From positions 68,446,546-68,510,545 of the forward strand of contig NC_081408.1 in the NCBI RefSeq assembly GCF_030272615.1: a stretch of DNA of 64,000 nucleotides, in the 5' to 3' direction. The translations under genes and the position numbers were made by a program. The notes beneath the pieces were generated by a model. That model worked only from the letters and a program-made list of their open reading frames with translations. It was not told the origin of the DNA and ran no database searches. Source of the DNA: Cryptomeria japonica. Taxonomy: Eukaryota; Streptophyta; Pinopsida; Cupressales; Cupressaceae. Below, in pieces: positions 10,830 to 23,184 of this stretch; the stretch's first letter is position 1, and each line of letters begins with the position of its first letter.

Positions 10830-13498
10830 AAGTAAACAAGTAAGAAGATTAAGTATAAGTATGACAAGTACTTGAACATGTTCTCGGAAAGTTTTGTCTA
10901 ATCTAATGTGGACCAGATTCGGGACACTGAAATAGGGCATGTTGACATGAAGGAGTTTTTGAAAAGAGTTCGGGAGGCCCCCTCAAGGATGACCTTCCTT
11001 ATAGCTAGCGTGCTCCATTAATATGCATCTTTCCCAATAGTATCTCATGATCCTAACTTTGTATTAGCGGAAGTAGAGTACTTTGATCCTTCTACTCAAC
11101 AGATTAGATGTAGATGTGAATGTAGTCATCTATCTTGATAGTGAATATTTTAATATTATTTTCAAACGTTCTTATACAGAGGAAGTTGTGGATATTACTC
11201 CAACAAATGCACAAAAATAGTATGAGAAAAATTAAGATAAGTGTAAGAAAACAATCAATAAAGTTTTCGTGTAAACTATTAGAAACTCCACAAAATCCCA
11301 TTGGCCAAATCTCTTTCATAGAAGTTATTTCACTACAGAGTATAATGATATTGCCACCTTGTTGTCACGGATAAAAGGGCTTTCAGATTCTCACTTTTTT
11401 CAAACATGGATGTGTCAGTATATGAATATCATCAGAAAAGGAAATGACAAGATAGATTGGGGTGAGCAAATCAGTGATGCGATTTGTGGACAATTGAAGG
11501 AAGTTAGAACCACCTTGAAATTCTATGACTTCCTACCTTGTGTATGCAGCCTCCTCCATGAGGCAATTTCCAAGACTATCTATAAAAGGTGACATAAGGA
11601 AAACTCCAATATGGGATTGTTACTCTCAATTAACCATTTCTAATTGGAGAAGTCACTTCTGAAGGGTCAATGATGCCTTCTTTATTGTATGGAAGTTCCT
11701 TTTTGACAAAGAGTTGCAAAAAAAGAGACTTTTTGATGCAACATATAAAAAAATTTGTGAGTATGTATGTGTCTTCTTGCAATTTCCTACATTCACATAC
11801 ATCCATGTAGGTTGCTTCACCAGTGAACCTTTTATGCGACCAAGGTATCCATCTGATAAGATTGTTTTGATGGAGATATGCCATCAATTAATGTATGTAC
11901 ATGAGAGATAGTCTTTTTCATACAAGACTGGTCTCACGTCTTCTCAGTCTATTGGCAGATATTTAGTACTAACCACCCCTAAAGCCAAGAATATGGAGGA
12001 GGAAATGTAGTGGGTGACAATGAGAAAATTCAAATCCCATAATAACTTGGATTTCCATGGAATGAAGAATAAGATCCATAGGAATTATATACATGTGCAT
12101 CGGCTAGAGGATGTTTGGGCACATTGAAGAGATGACGAAGACGTGAGGAAACTTGATTTTAGTCGCCTCACACTTAAGCAGATTGAAAACTTGAATTTGG
12201 CCAAAATTCCAGATACATGGGAGGATATTGTTGATGATGTTGTGGATCCCATTTATTTCAAGAGCAACATTGCTAATACTCATCTTCCTCCTATTCAGTG
12301 GTCACAGAAAGAAAACAAATCCATTTCTACAAGATTTTCCCCCATCATGGCAAATACCAATGCATCATTTCTAAAGAAAGGAATAAGGATGCAACAACTC
12401 ACTACAAGTTCTAGTGAGGAGCAGGATGATGAAGGTCATGTGGGTAAGATGTCATAAATGAGAACCAAGAATAGACAGGATCCATAGGAGCTACCACCAA
12501 TTTAATCTCCTAAGTCAAAGGGGGAAAGACCTACATACAAGCTCACTATCAAAGGGTCAAAGACCTACATACAAGCTCACTATCAAAGGGTCAAAGAAAG
12601 GATAATTTTTGTCTCAATCTGCACAGAAAGTTGTTTCTTAGAAGCCAGCATTACAAGAACCAGAAAAAGATCAGGAAGAGGGAGAAATACCACAGGAAGA
12701 AGAAATGCAAGATTCGAGTGAATCACTTGCACTATTAGTTACTACCATTTCTACAACAACACAGGTTCCTACTTCAACTTAGGTAACCATTCATTCTATT
12801 GAGTCTGATTAAGATGGAGAAGATCAAGAGCAAGATGATGAAGTCTTAGACATTGGAGAAGATGATGAAAAATTTGTGACTTTGTCAAGCCTTCCAAGTT
12901 TTGATGATGTACCTGCATCTATGATTGAATTTTCAATCTTAGACTTTAAAAAAATAATGGCACAAATTTCTTAAGAGCAACAGGTAGTGACACTTCCTTT
13001 AGGTGTTGTTACTGTAGAATCTCTGCCACTTGTTTCAGTCATTGTTACTATAGAAGCTCCACCACTAGTTTACACCATTGTTACAATAGAAGCTTCATCT
13101 CAAGCCCCTAATGTTGTTGTTACAACTACCCTTGGACCAGTAATTCAAATTGCTACAACTACAAGTCAGACAACATCACAACTGCCAGTAACTACACATG
13201 ACGATACTACAACTCCAACAATAAAATCAGATCTTCCCCTATTGTTGGATATTGTGGCACCTAAGAAAAAGAAACATGTAATATTGCTAGATGATTTTGA
13301 TTTTGGTCAATTAGGTCCTATGAAATAGAAAGTCACCAAGAAGCCCAAGACTATTTCTAGAGTCTTGGTTGATCTAGTGAGAAAAAGAAAATATGTTGAA
13401 TTCTTGGTGTCGCCCTCAGAAAAAATCAAAGATCGGGTTCAACTAATAGATTATACTGTGCAAATTATGGAACTTCGGGCAAAAACACATGAGAGAGT
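10830..13498 (+). pseudogene. Decayed element protein, class unknown (first part)
   Basis: A patchwork of reading frames. Recognisable pieces are KYDKYLNMFSESF and VDMKEFLKRVREAPSRMTFL near 10850-11000, PNFVLAEVEYFDPSTQQ near 11050, a block near 11450-11570 (KIDWGEQISDAICGQLKEVR, then LKFYDFLPCVCSLLHEAI), a Thr/Val/Pro-rich segment at 12987-13328 ending in a basic PKKKKH patch, and a helical charged stretch from 13365. I cannot name a family. The KIDWGEQI block has weak similarity in spacing to the end of the ORF2 N-terminal domain (KIDICEWL...FKFGNLIVCLMLYF), so it may be a distant relative. The frame is broken by many stops and is split at 13498 by the chromovirus. It resumes at 21633 and, after another insertion, at 23185. 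Confidence 0.45.
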
Positions 13499-15089
13499 TG
13501 ATGCAAAGTGCACACAACAGGAAGTGTCAAATAGGCTCATAGTCTTTCAGACTCAAAAGGTGACTATTCCAACCTATTTTACCTTACCCACACTTGGAAA
13601 GGAAGTGTAAGACCACCCTCACACAACCCTAAGACCTACACAAGGCCAAACCCAATCCCTTATGGGTTACTCAACTTAGACTCAAAAGGTGCCTCAGAGA
13701 CTCAATCCCCTAATGAGGCTCAAACAAGGAAAATGCCTCAAATCCACTCTCTGATGATAAACAGCAGTAGGGATACCTTCTATGACCCTAAAAAACCAAA
13801 ATCCAACAACTGGTTTGACTCCCCAAACCCTACAATGCCAACTTCACTTTCTAGGCCTACTAGGCTACTAGGTCTCACAACTGGAAATCGGATAACAAAA
13901 GATTAATTTCTCAAACAACTTGCTGCTGTTTTGACTGATTTGGGGCCTCTTCAAGGTGACAACACAACTCCCAAAAAGGTAGAGCCTCAATCCACTCCTG
14001 CACCACCAAACCCTACACGGTTCACAGGCCTAATTGGCCAGACTAGGCATGGAACACAAGCATAAAGTCTAATGATGGATACATAAGAATAGGGTAGTGA
14101 TTTGGGAATGTGTATTCACCCTTCTAAGACAATTTCCAATGGTTTTTAGGACCTTTCTTACTGCTGTCCTAAACCATTTCTTCCATATACCGATCTGCTT
14201 GGTTGAATACATGAGGATATTCAACCTAGGGCTTGCAAGTGCACCATGAAAATGCCTTCACCAGATCCTGAGCATTTGGGATATTAAAATAAATCATCAG
14301 ACCTTGCAAATTCCAAAGGGGTTTGAATTAATACCTCTGGAATTGCAAGATATTGTCCATTTAGTCACACAACCCTTAAAACCCTAGGTTTCTACAGCAG
14401 TTTTAGAAAAAATTCAATAACTTTCACAATACAACTCCAAATTCACTCAAATCAGAACCAAATGAAAGGTATCTCACATTTCTATGCAACCACAGACCTT
14501 TTTTTTGATTTTACAGTCTGTACAAATTTGTACAATCACATTTTTGCTCAGAAAACTGGTTTTTATTCAAAAATTTCAAGTGTCTTCTCCATACAAATTG
14601 CTCCAACTTCATCCAACCCCTTGGGCATTGATGTGATGGCCTAAATAGGTGTCCTCCATTAGTTTAAACTGAATTGAGGGGGTTGGGGCAGTTAGAACCA
14701 TCATTTAACAACTTTTCAAAAAAGTTGTCAAAGTTGCTAAATGTTGTCATAACACTTTTTGCAACTTTTGCATTTTTTGCATTTTATGACTCCTAAATGA
14801 TTTCAAACTTATATGGTTCCAACATGTCTAAAATGACTACTAAACATTAGAAATCTACCTCCTAATCCCAAAACTCATTAGTATGAGAAAATGCCCTATT
14901 GGACCTAGAAGGATCCTAGTGGACTAAGGCTAACTCCAGGTTTATAGAATGACCTTAGAGTTCCTTGACCACACAAAAAGGATCAATTACACCTATGGAT
15001 GATTTAAATTCATCCTTATTACATCATGCAAACTGAAAACAAAAAACTTGAAAGGAAAAATCATGTTCATGTCTAGGTGCCCTGCACCA
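13499..15089 (-). repeat. 3' LTR of chromovirus
   Basis: On the minus strand it starts TGGTGCAGGGCACC and ends TTTGCATCA. It matches 19793-21385 almost base for base, with scattered substitutions. The stop of the pol frame lies 52 bases before it. Short plus-strand reading frames inside it are not considered genes. Confidence 0.85.
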
Positions 15090-15141
15090 TGCTCCACAGG
15101 TTCAAAAGAACTCAAGTCCTTTGAGTTTGAATGCTCTCAAA

Positions 15142-18100
15142 CTAAAACCCTGCCTTTTCAATGGCCTCCTTAGTCATCCATGTGGCTTCCTCCATGGTTT
15201 GGTGTTTCCATTTGACCAAGTATTCATAATACACTTTCCTCCTTGTATGTTTGATCACCCGCTTGTCAAGAATGCTCTCAATCTCTAACATGGATGGCTG
15301 GGATATCTTTTTGAATGACTCATCTTGCTGGAAATCTGATTCACCTGCAACAAAAACATCATCTACAAATCCTTTATAAGGATACAAGTCATCAACATTA
15401 AAAATAGTTGACAAACCAATAGAAGAAGGTAAGTCCACTTTGTAGGCATTGTTGCCACACTTCTTGAGGATCTTGCAAGGACCAAGCTTCTTCATCAGCA
15501 ACTTAGTATATTTCTCCTTAGGAAACCTCTCCTTTTTCAAATGTACCATCACTAGATCACCCACTTTGAATTGCAAATCTCTTCTCTTCTTATCTGTTGC
15601 TGCCTTATGCTTTTATGTGGTATGGTGCAGTCGGTTCCTTACTTGATCATGCACATCCTTCATTACCTCTGCAAAATCTTCAGCCAAAGCACTCTTCTTC
15701 TCCAAATGACTAACATCTCTGAGTTCCATTATCCCTCTAGGGTGTACACCATAAACAACTTGAAAAGGTGTCAAACCTATACTCTTGTTAATGGAATCAG
15801 TGTAAGAAAATTTAGCTTGTGCCAAGATAGAATCCCAACTTGAATCATACTCTTGTGTTAGGCATCTTAAGAGGTTTCCAAGTGACCTATTTATAACCTC
15901 AATCTGTCCATCTGATTGAGGGTGATATGCTAAAGATAAGGCAACATTGGTGCCAAGTTTTTTCCATAAGGTCCTCCAAAAGTGACCTATAAACTTAGGA
16001 TCCCTATCTGATATGATTGACATAGGTAATCCATGAAGTCTAACTACCTCTTTAAAGAATAAACCTGCAACATGTGAAGCATCATGAGTGGTTTTGCAAG
16101 GAATAAAGTGAGCCATCTTGGAAAATCTGTCCACAACCACATACACACTATCATAACCAGATTTGGTTCTTGGAAGACCAAGCACAAATTCCATACTTAC
16201 TGAATCCCATGGCTTTGAAGGGATAGGTAATGGTGTATATAATCCTACATTAGATGTTTGGCCCTTGGCCCTCTGACAAATAAAACAAGTCTCAACAAAC
16301 TTTCTTACATCAGTCTGAAGTTTAGGCCAATAATAAAATCTTCTTACCAACTCCAATGTTTTATCTATCTCAAAGTGACCTGCTAGACTCCCACAATGCT
16401 TTTCCTTGATTATATTCTCCCTTATTGATCCTTTAGGTATACAAAGCAAAATACCTTTGAACAAAAATCCATCTTGTATCAAAAACTCAGAAAAATCAGT
16501 ATGATACCTTGCTGTCCTATCCATGCATACCTTATAGATTTCCATGAAATCATCATCCGTAGCATACATGTCCTTTATTGTGTGTATACCTACACTTTCC
16601 AATTGAACTTCTTGGATGGTTAAACTCCTCCTGCTTAAAGCATCAGCAACTTTATTAGCAACACCTTTCTTATGTTTTATGGTAAAAGTATAAGATTGCA
16701 AGAATTCCATCCATTTAACATGTCTATGATGAAGTTTCTCCTGCCTATTTAGAAAACTCAAAGCATGATTATCTGTGAACACAATAAATTCCTTAGGGAG
16801 TAGGTAGTGCCTCCATTTTCTCAAGGCTTAGACCATAGCATAGAGTTCAAGGTCATAGGTAGAGTACTTTTGTTTAGCCTCATTCAACTTTTCACTAAAG
16901 AAGGCTACTGGCCTCCCTTCTTGGCTTAGGACTCCTCCAATAGCTCTATTGCTAGCATCACATTCTACCACAAAGACTTTATGAAAATCTGGAAGTACAA
17001 GGGTGGGAAGTGCTGCAATCTTCCTTTTCAATGTCTCAAATGACCTACTAGCTTCATTGGTCCATACAAACATACATTTCCTTCCACCTTTTATGGTATA
17101 TATGAGTGGAGCACAAATTCCACTAAAGTTTCTAATGAACTTTCTATAGAAACTACACAAGCCATGAAATTTTTTTACCTCAATTGCATTGGTAGGTGCT
17201 GGCCAACTAAGGATGGCTTCAACTTTGGATGGATCCATTTTCAAATTTCCTTTTGAGATGACAAATCCTAGGAAAACCAACTCTTCTTTCCTGAATGAAC
17301 ACTTCTCAAGGTTGATTTTCAGTTACTCTTCATGGAGTTTCTTGAGGACCATGTCTAGGTGTTTGAGGTGCTCCTCCTTGCTACTGCTAAACACCAAAAT
17401 ATCATCCATATAGACTACAACAAACTTGTTAATGAAAGGTGCTAGGACTTCATTCATCAAGCGCATAAAAGTGCTAGGATCATTAGATAAACCAAAAGGC
17501 ATTACAACCCACTCAAACAAACCTTCATTGGTCTTGAAAGTTGTTTTCCATTCATCTCCCTGTCTGATCCTTATCTGATGGTATCCGCTTTTGTGGTCAA
17601 TCTTTGAGTAGTACTTAGCTCCTCCTAAACAATCCATGAGATCTTCCAATCAAGGCATAGGAAAATGGTATCTGATGGTTATCTTGTTGATTGCTCTAAA
17701 CTCAACACATAATCTCCACGTTCCTTCTTTCTTAGGTGCAAGGACTGCTGGTATAGCATAGGGACTAACACTTTTCCTTATGAAACCCTTCTCCAACAAT
17801 TCTTGAATCTGCCTTGCTATTTCTGCATTTTGTTCAGGGGTGAGTTTGTAAGCAGCCTTATTAGGCAAAGTGGCTCCTAGGATCAAATCTATACAATGAC
17901 TGATCATCCTTTTAGGGGGTAATGTATTATTGGTACCATTTGCAATAATTCCTTTATACTGATCCAACAGATCAGCAATCTCCTTGGGGCCTACATTCTT
18001 CAACAAATTTTGATTTTCCTCTTGCTTGGGTATGTTGTCCTTAGGCTTCACCACAATAGAAAAACACATGGTCTGGTCCTCCTTTAGGCCTTTCATGAAC

Positions 18101-18675
18101 TCTTTCTGTCCAACCAGCATCACACTACCAGTCAAGTTCTTTTCTTGTCCATCAGCCAGTAAGGAAGTCATTGTGAAATTTTCACCATTCTTCTTAATGT
18201 GATACACATTCTTCTTGCCATCATGTTGTGCACTCATGTCATACTGCCAAGGTCTCCCTAGAAGAATATGGTAGGCATCCATAGTCACTACTTCACACAA
18301 AACTTTGTCTTCATAACCACCGATTGAAAAACTGACCCAACATTGCTCATCAACTAATGTTTGTTGCTCCTTATTCAACCATGATACTTTATAAGGGTTA
18401 GGATGAGGTATTTTATTCAATCCTAACTTCTCAATCATCTCAGTAGAAGCCAAGTTCTTAGTAGAACCAGAATCAACTATTACCTTGCATACTTTACCAT
18501 TCACCAAACATTTAGTTTGGAACAAGGACTTTCTCTGTGGTGGCTCCTTGTTGATTGATGCCAAAAGTGTTCTATTGAACATAATACATTCTCCATTTAC
18601 TGGATCAGCAAGTCTTGATGAGGTGGTGTGATATGATCTGGTACTTTGATGGTCATCATCTTGGGCTAGCTGCAC
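15142..18675 (-). pseudogene. Chromovirus pol: protease, RT, RNase H, integrase, chromodomain
   Basis: This is the pol part of a single gag-pol frame. Protease has VIVDSGSTKNLA with catalytic DSG near 18470. RT has [20 protein letters not shown] and [11 protein letters not shown] near 17400-17530. RNase H has VVECDASNRAIGGVLSQEG and TYDLELYAM at 16840-16990. Integrase has the zinc region H-x-H...CFICQRAK near 16280-16400, then VVDRFSKMAHFI, ISDRDPKFIGHFW and HPQSDGQIEVINRS, which keep the D, D and E residues. The C-terminus at 15145-15300 is a chromodomain with YYEYLVKWKHQTMEEATW, which identifies a chromovirus. Premature stops lie at 17650, 17323, 16828 and 15613. None is accompanied by a frameshift, and each is explicable as one C-to-T change of a Gln or Arg codon. 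The protein would be directed to the nucleus to integrate cDNA. Clade within chromoviruses not decided. Confidence 0.95.
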
Positions 18676-19752
18676 CCTTCTTTCTCCTTGTTGGCCTGAA
18701 CTGCTGCTTGCTTTCTCAGGACACCTAAATGACTAGTGACCTACTTGGTTACATGAGAAACATCTCCCAGTGAATACATTAGGGCCTCTACCTCCAAATC
18801 TTCCCCTTCCATTGCCTCTTCCACCTCTAGGATTGCTTCTATAACTAGAATCTTTCTCAACATCTTGCTGGGTGCTCTCACCTTGAGGTCTTGATGAAGA
18901 ACTTCTGCCTTGAAATTTGCCTCTGCCCCTAAAGTTTTGATTACCTCTGCCACCCCTGTTGCTTTGCTCACCTCTCTTTCTTTGTTTTTCTTCTATTTTC
19001 AATGCCATTTGATGACACCTATGGACTGATTCAGGGTTAAATAGGCTTAATTCATCTTGAATACTGTATTTCAGTCCGTTCAAGTACCTAGCCAACTTCT
19101 GATTTTTAGTTTTAGATATTTTAGTTTTCAAGGTAAGTTTGTGAAATTCCTCTGTATAGGTATTGACATCCATATCCTTTTGTTTCAGGTTATCTAGCTT
19201 CTTGTGGAGGGCAACTTCATAGTCTTCTAGTACAAATTGCTTCTTTATCTTAGCCAACATCCTCTTCCACGTGGTGATAGGTACCTTGTTGTCCTCAATC
19301 CTCTCATTCTGCAGGAAGTTCCACCAACTCAATGCTGGACCTTTCATCTTTGATTTGGCTATCTTCACCTTTGAACTCTCAGGTGTATCATCACACTCAA
19401 AGTAGTTTTCAAGGGCTTCCACCCAATCCATACATTCTTCCACATTCATCTTTCCCATGAACATAGGGACATCTGGTTTGCTATCCTTTCTTCCTACTCT
19501 TTCAAGAGCCTCCAAGAAATGTCTTTGGTCTGCTGGTATGTTCAACCTCTCCAACTGAGATACAGGTATCTCTTCTTCTTCTTCCTCATACTCCTCTTCT
19601 TCCCTGCTTCCTTCTTGTCTCTACTTGAGTCTCTCCAACCCCATCTCCATCTTCTTGCTCTTTGCATGGTGCTCCTTGAGCATTTTGACTAAATCCTTAT
19701 TGGTAACATTTTGAGGGAATTCATCCCCATCATTTCCTTCATTTTCTGACAT
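18676..19752 (-). pseudogene. Chromovirus Gag
   Basis: Capsid and nucleocapsid protein at the start of the same frame as pol. I chose the ATG at 19750-19752 (MSENEGNDGDEF) because the frame stays related to Gag from there, 27 bases after the primer site. An acidic EEEEYEEEEEEI stretch is followed by the retrotransposon Gag core (MNVEECMDWVEALENYFE, ALSWWNFLQNER, FVLEDYEVALHKKLDNLKQK) and a Gly/Arg-rich tail with a CCHC knuckle (CFSCNQVGH then C four residues after His). Two stops break it: one at 19621-19623, and one at 18733-18735 inside the knuckle directly after its His. Both fit single transitions. The gag-pol frame is continuous into the protease. Confidence 0.92.
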
Positions 19753-19778
19753 CTTCCACCACCTGGGATCTTAGTAGT

Positions 19779-19790
19779 GCTCTGATACCA
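19779..19790 (-). promoter_or_regulatory. Primer binding site, tRNA-iMet type
   Basis: The minus strand reads TGGTATCAGAGC, complementary to the 3' end of plant initiator Met tRNA, two bases inside the 5' LTR boundary. Confidence 0.9.
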
Positions 19791-19792
19791 CT

Positions 19793-21385
19793 TGATGCAA
19801 AGTGCACACAATAGGAAGTGTCAAATAGGCTCACAGTCTTTCAGACTCAAAAGGTGACTATTCCAACCTAGTCTACCTTACCCACAATTGGCAAGGATGT
19901 GTAAGACCACCCTCACACAACCCTAAGACCTACACAAGGCCAAACCCAATCCCTTATGGGTTACTCAACTTAGACTCATAAGGTGCCTCAGAGACTCAAT
20001 CCCCTAATGAGGCTCAAACAAGGAAAATGCCTCAAATCCACTCTCTGATGATAAAAAATAGTAGGGACACCTTCTATGACCCTAAACAACCAAAATCCAA
20101 CAACTGGTTTGACTCCCCAAACCCTACAATGCCAACTTCACTTTTTAGGCCTACTAGGCTACTAGGTCTCACAACTGGAAATAGGGTAACAAAAGATTAA
20201 TTTCTCAAACAACTTGCTACTTTTTTGACTGATTTGGGACCTCTTCAATGTGACAACACAACTCCCAAAAGGGCAGAGCCTCAATCCACTCCTGCACCAC
20301 CAAACCCTACATGGTTCACAGGCCTAATTGGCCAGACTAGGCATGGAACACAAGGATAAAGTCTAATGATGGGTACATAAGACTAGGTCAATGATTTGGG
20401 AAGGTGTATTCACCCTTCTAAGACAAGTTCCAATGGTTTTTAGGACCTTTCTTACTATTGTCCTAAACCATTTCTTCCATATACCGATCTGCTTGGTTGA
20501 ATACATGAGGATATTCAACCTAGGGCTTGCAAGTACAACACGAAAACACCTTCACTAGATCCTGAGCATTTGAGATATTAAAATACATTATCAGACCTTG
20601 CAAATTCCAAAGGGGTTTGAATTAATACCTCTGGAGTTGCAAGATATTGTCTAGTTAGTCACACAACCCTTAAAACCCTAGGTTTCTACAACAGTTTTAG
20701 AAAAAATTCAATAACTTTCACAATACAACTCCAAATTCACTCAAACTAGAACTAAATGAAAGGTATCTCACATTTCTATGAAACCACAGACCTATTTTTT
20801 GATTTTACAGTCCGTACAAATCCGTACAATCACGTTTTTGCTCAAAAAACTGGTTTTTATTCAAAAATTTCAAGTGTCTTCTCCATACAAATTGCTCCAA
20901 CTTCATCCAACCCATTTGGAATCAATATGAGGGCCTAAATAGGCATCCTCCATCAGTTTAAACTGAATTGAGGGGGTTGGGGCAGTTAGAACCATCATTT
21001 AACAACTTTTCAAAAAAGTTGTCAAAGTTGCTAAATGTTGTCATAACACTTTTTGCAACTTTTGCATTTTTTGCATTTTATGACTCCTAAATGATTTCAG
21101 ACTTCTAAATGGTTCCAACATGTCTAAAATGACTACTAAACATTAGAAATCTACCTCCTAATGCCAAAACTCATTAGTATGAGAAAATGCCCTATTGGAC
21201 CTAGAAGGATCCTAGTGGACTAAGGCTAACTCCAAGTTTATAGAATGACCTTAGAGTTCCTTGACCACACAAAAAGGATCAATTAAACCTATGGATGATT
21301 GAAATTCATCCTTATTACATCATGCAAACTGAAAACAAAAAACTTGAAAGGAAAAATCATGTTCATGTCTAGGTGCCCTGCACCA
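19793..21385 (-). repeat. 5' LTR of chromovirus
   Basis: 1,593 bp against 1,591 bp for the 3' copy, with the same termini (TGGTGCAGGG...GCATCA on the minus strand). It is followed, away from the element, by pol sequence instead of host sequence, so it also served as the 3' LTR of an upstream truncated copy. Confidence 0.85.
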
Positions 21386-21632
21386 TGCTCCACAGGTTCA
21401 AAAGAACTCAAGTCCCTTGAGTTGGAATGCTCTCAAACTGAAACCCTACCTTTTCAATGGCCTCCTTAGTCATCCATGTGGCTTCCTCCATGGGTTGGTG
21501 TTTCCATTTGACCAAGTATTCATAATACACTTTCCTCCTTGTATGTTTGATCACCCGCTTGTCAAGAATGCTCTCAATCTCTAACATGGATGGTTGGGAT
21601 ATCTTTTTGAATGACTCATCTTGCTGGAAATC
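21386..21632 (-). pseudogene. Truncated chromovirus integrase/chromodomain end
   Basis: The minus strand reads DFQQDESFKKISQPSMLEIE, RRKVYYEYLVKWKHQPMEEA and so on to the pol stop, matching 15142-15335 nearly exactly. It is cut at 21632/21633, where host sequence TATGGAACTTCG begins. The join carries a few bases of shared sequence (AAAT), suggesting repair by microhomology. Confidence 0.85.
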
Positions 21633-21732
21633 TATGGAACTTCGGGCAAAAACACATGAGAGAATTAAGAAAGACTCTCGATCTACCATGAATTCTTTTA
21701 TGCACAGATTTGATGAAGAATGAGATGAGAAG
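21633..21732 (+). pseudogene. Decayed element protein, class unknown (middle fragment)
   Basis: Repeats the last 31 bases before the chromovirus and then continues the same reading: MELRAKTHERIKKDSRSTMN, then SFMHRFDEE and a stop. It is cut at 21732 by a solo LTR. This shows that 10830-13498 and the stretch from 23185 were once contiguous. Confidence 0.6.
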
Positions 21733-23179
21733 TGTAGATGTCTAAAAATGGTCAACGCTTGCGGAGTCATATTTTAACATTTGTGCATTGCCTTATTTTA
21801 GGGTTTTTGCATCGCATTAACATTTCTTCCATGTTGCGCACTTGGTTTTTATCATTTACGAGTGTCGAGTCATTCTTCTGCATTCTTCATTTGTCTCGCT
21901 TTCGAATTTGGTCTTGTCGACAACAATCTTCAATCATGATTTTGGTCAATCCTATCCTGTCGCATCAATGTGCGTTCTCATTTGTCATCATTTTGGACAT
22001 CGTCAATCCTAATTAGGGTTTTGTCCTCTTTTCAATCTTGTCATCTTGCGATCGATTTCGTCATCGATCGTGGTCATTTTCAATCTTGTCATTTTGCAAT
22101 CTATTTTGTCGTGGTCTTCTTAATCATGTCAATTTGGATCAATTAGTCATTGTTCCTCGTCAATTGGCGCATTTATCAATCAAATCATTTATTAGCATTG
22201 GTCTTTTATCAAGTTAGAATCATGATCAAATTGAATCGATATCAATTATCTTTTGTCAAGACCTAATTGTCGTCCTTGCATTTCTAATTCATCTTCTAAG
22301 GTTTTATGATTTATTCATTTAATCTTGTTTGGCATTTGTCCTCTAGGTTAAATAATTTATTTATTTATCCTAAGTATTCTTGTCACAATTAAATATTTAT
22401 TTAATTGGCTAATTAATTCCCCCTCTTTTTGTGAATTAATTGATGAATGAAAAATTGTTAATTAATTCACTTAATTCCTAATTTGCATCAATTTTCTAAT
22501 TTCATCAATTTTCTAATTTTCCTAATTCCTAATTTCCACCTATTTTCTAATTTGTCAAATTTAATTTCCACCTAATTAATTTCTCTTTAGTTTCTCCCTA
22601 TTTTTGTGCTTCGGTGGAAGCATGAATTTCTCATGCGTCATACTTTTGGCATAGCAAGATGTCATAAGATTCTAGTTCTCTAACCTTTGCATTGGCAATA
22701 TGTCATAATTCATGACATAGAAGGTGTCATAACCTTCCTCTTTCCACTCAATTGTGCCATTTTTGAAATCAATTGCCTCTAATATCAATATCATGCTAAT
22801 TTGATATTTTCTCCAATTTGTCTATAAATTGGATGAATTTCTTCAATCCCAGCTAATAATCACTTTTTCGAATCACTTTGTCGAATCAATCACACTTTGA
22901 GTATTCTTGCGCTACTTGTCAATCTTGCTTTCACATTAGGTTTATGCACTTGAAGGTGAGATCCACAAGCAAAGGCTATTTGAAGAAGAAAGAAGGACAA
23001 TGGAGCCGCATGAGGGAGACATTCAGATCTGCATTTGGTTTTCTTTGTTTTCAATATTGAGTGTTTCGCTTTCATGTCTTTATTGAGTGTGTTTAGGATA
23101 GATCATTGCATTTTAGTTTTCGTGATTGAGCTAGATTAGTGTTGATTTGCTTGTGATGATTTCCGATTTCCTAGATACA
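21733..23179 (+). mobile_element. Solo LTR (gypsy-type family 1)
   Basis: Begins TGTAGATGTCTAAAAATGGTC and ends CTAGATACA. Flanked by AGAAG at 21728-21732 and 23180-23184. It resembles the solo LTR at 380-1502 in its first bases, in its AT-rich TTAATTAATT middle and in having a TATA box (TATAAATT, 22823) in the last third. No internal region is present. The short reading frames inside it look random. Confidence 0.8.
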
Positions 23180-23184
23180 AGAAG

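Larger units (their letters stand above)
13499..21632 (-). mobile_element. Ty3/gypsy chromovirus with a partial second copy at its 5' side
   Basis: Minus-strand LTR retrotransposon. In element order: a fragment of a pol 3' end (21632-21386), LTR (21385-19793), iMet primer site, one gag-pol frame (19752-15142) and 3' LTR (15089-13499). Instead of a 5-bp target duplication, 31 identical host bases flank it (13466-13496 and 21633-21663, beginning TATGGAACTTCGGGC). The structure is a single complete element joined upstream, through a shared LTR, to the truncated end of another copy. Host DNA on both sides is the decayed element at 10830-13498 and 21633-23990. Confidence 0.85.

Noticed and set aside
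15449-15843. Plus-strand ORFs across the chromovirus pol
   Set aside because: Antisense shadows of integrase/chromodomain coding sequence.
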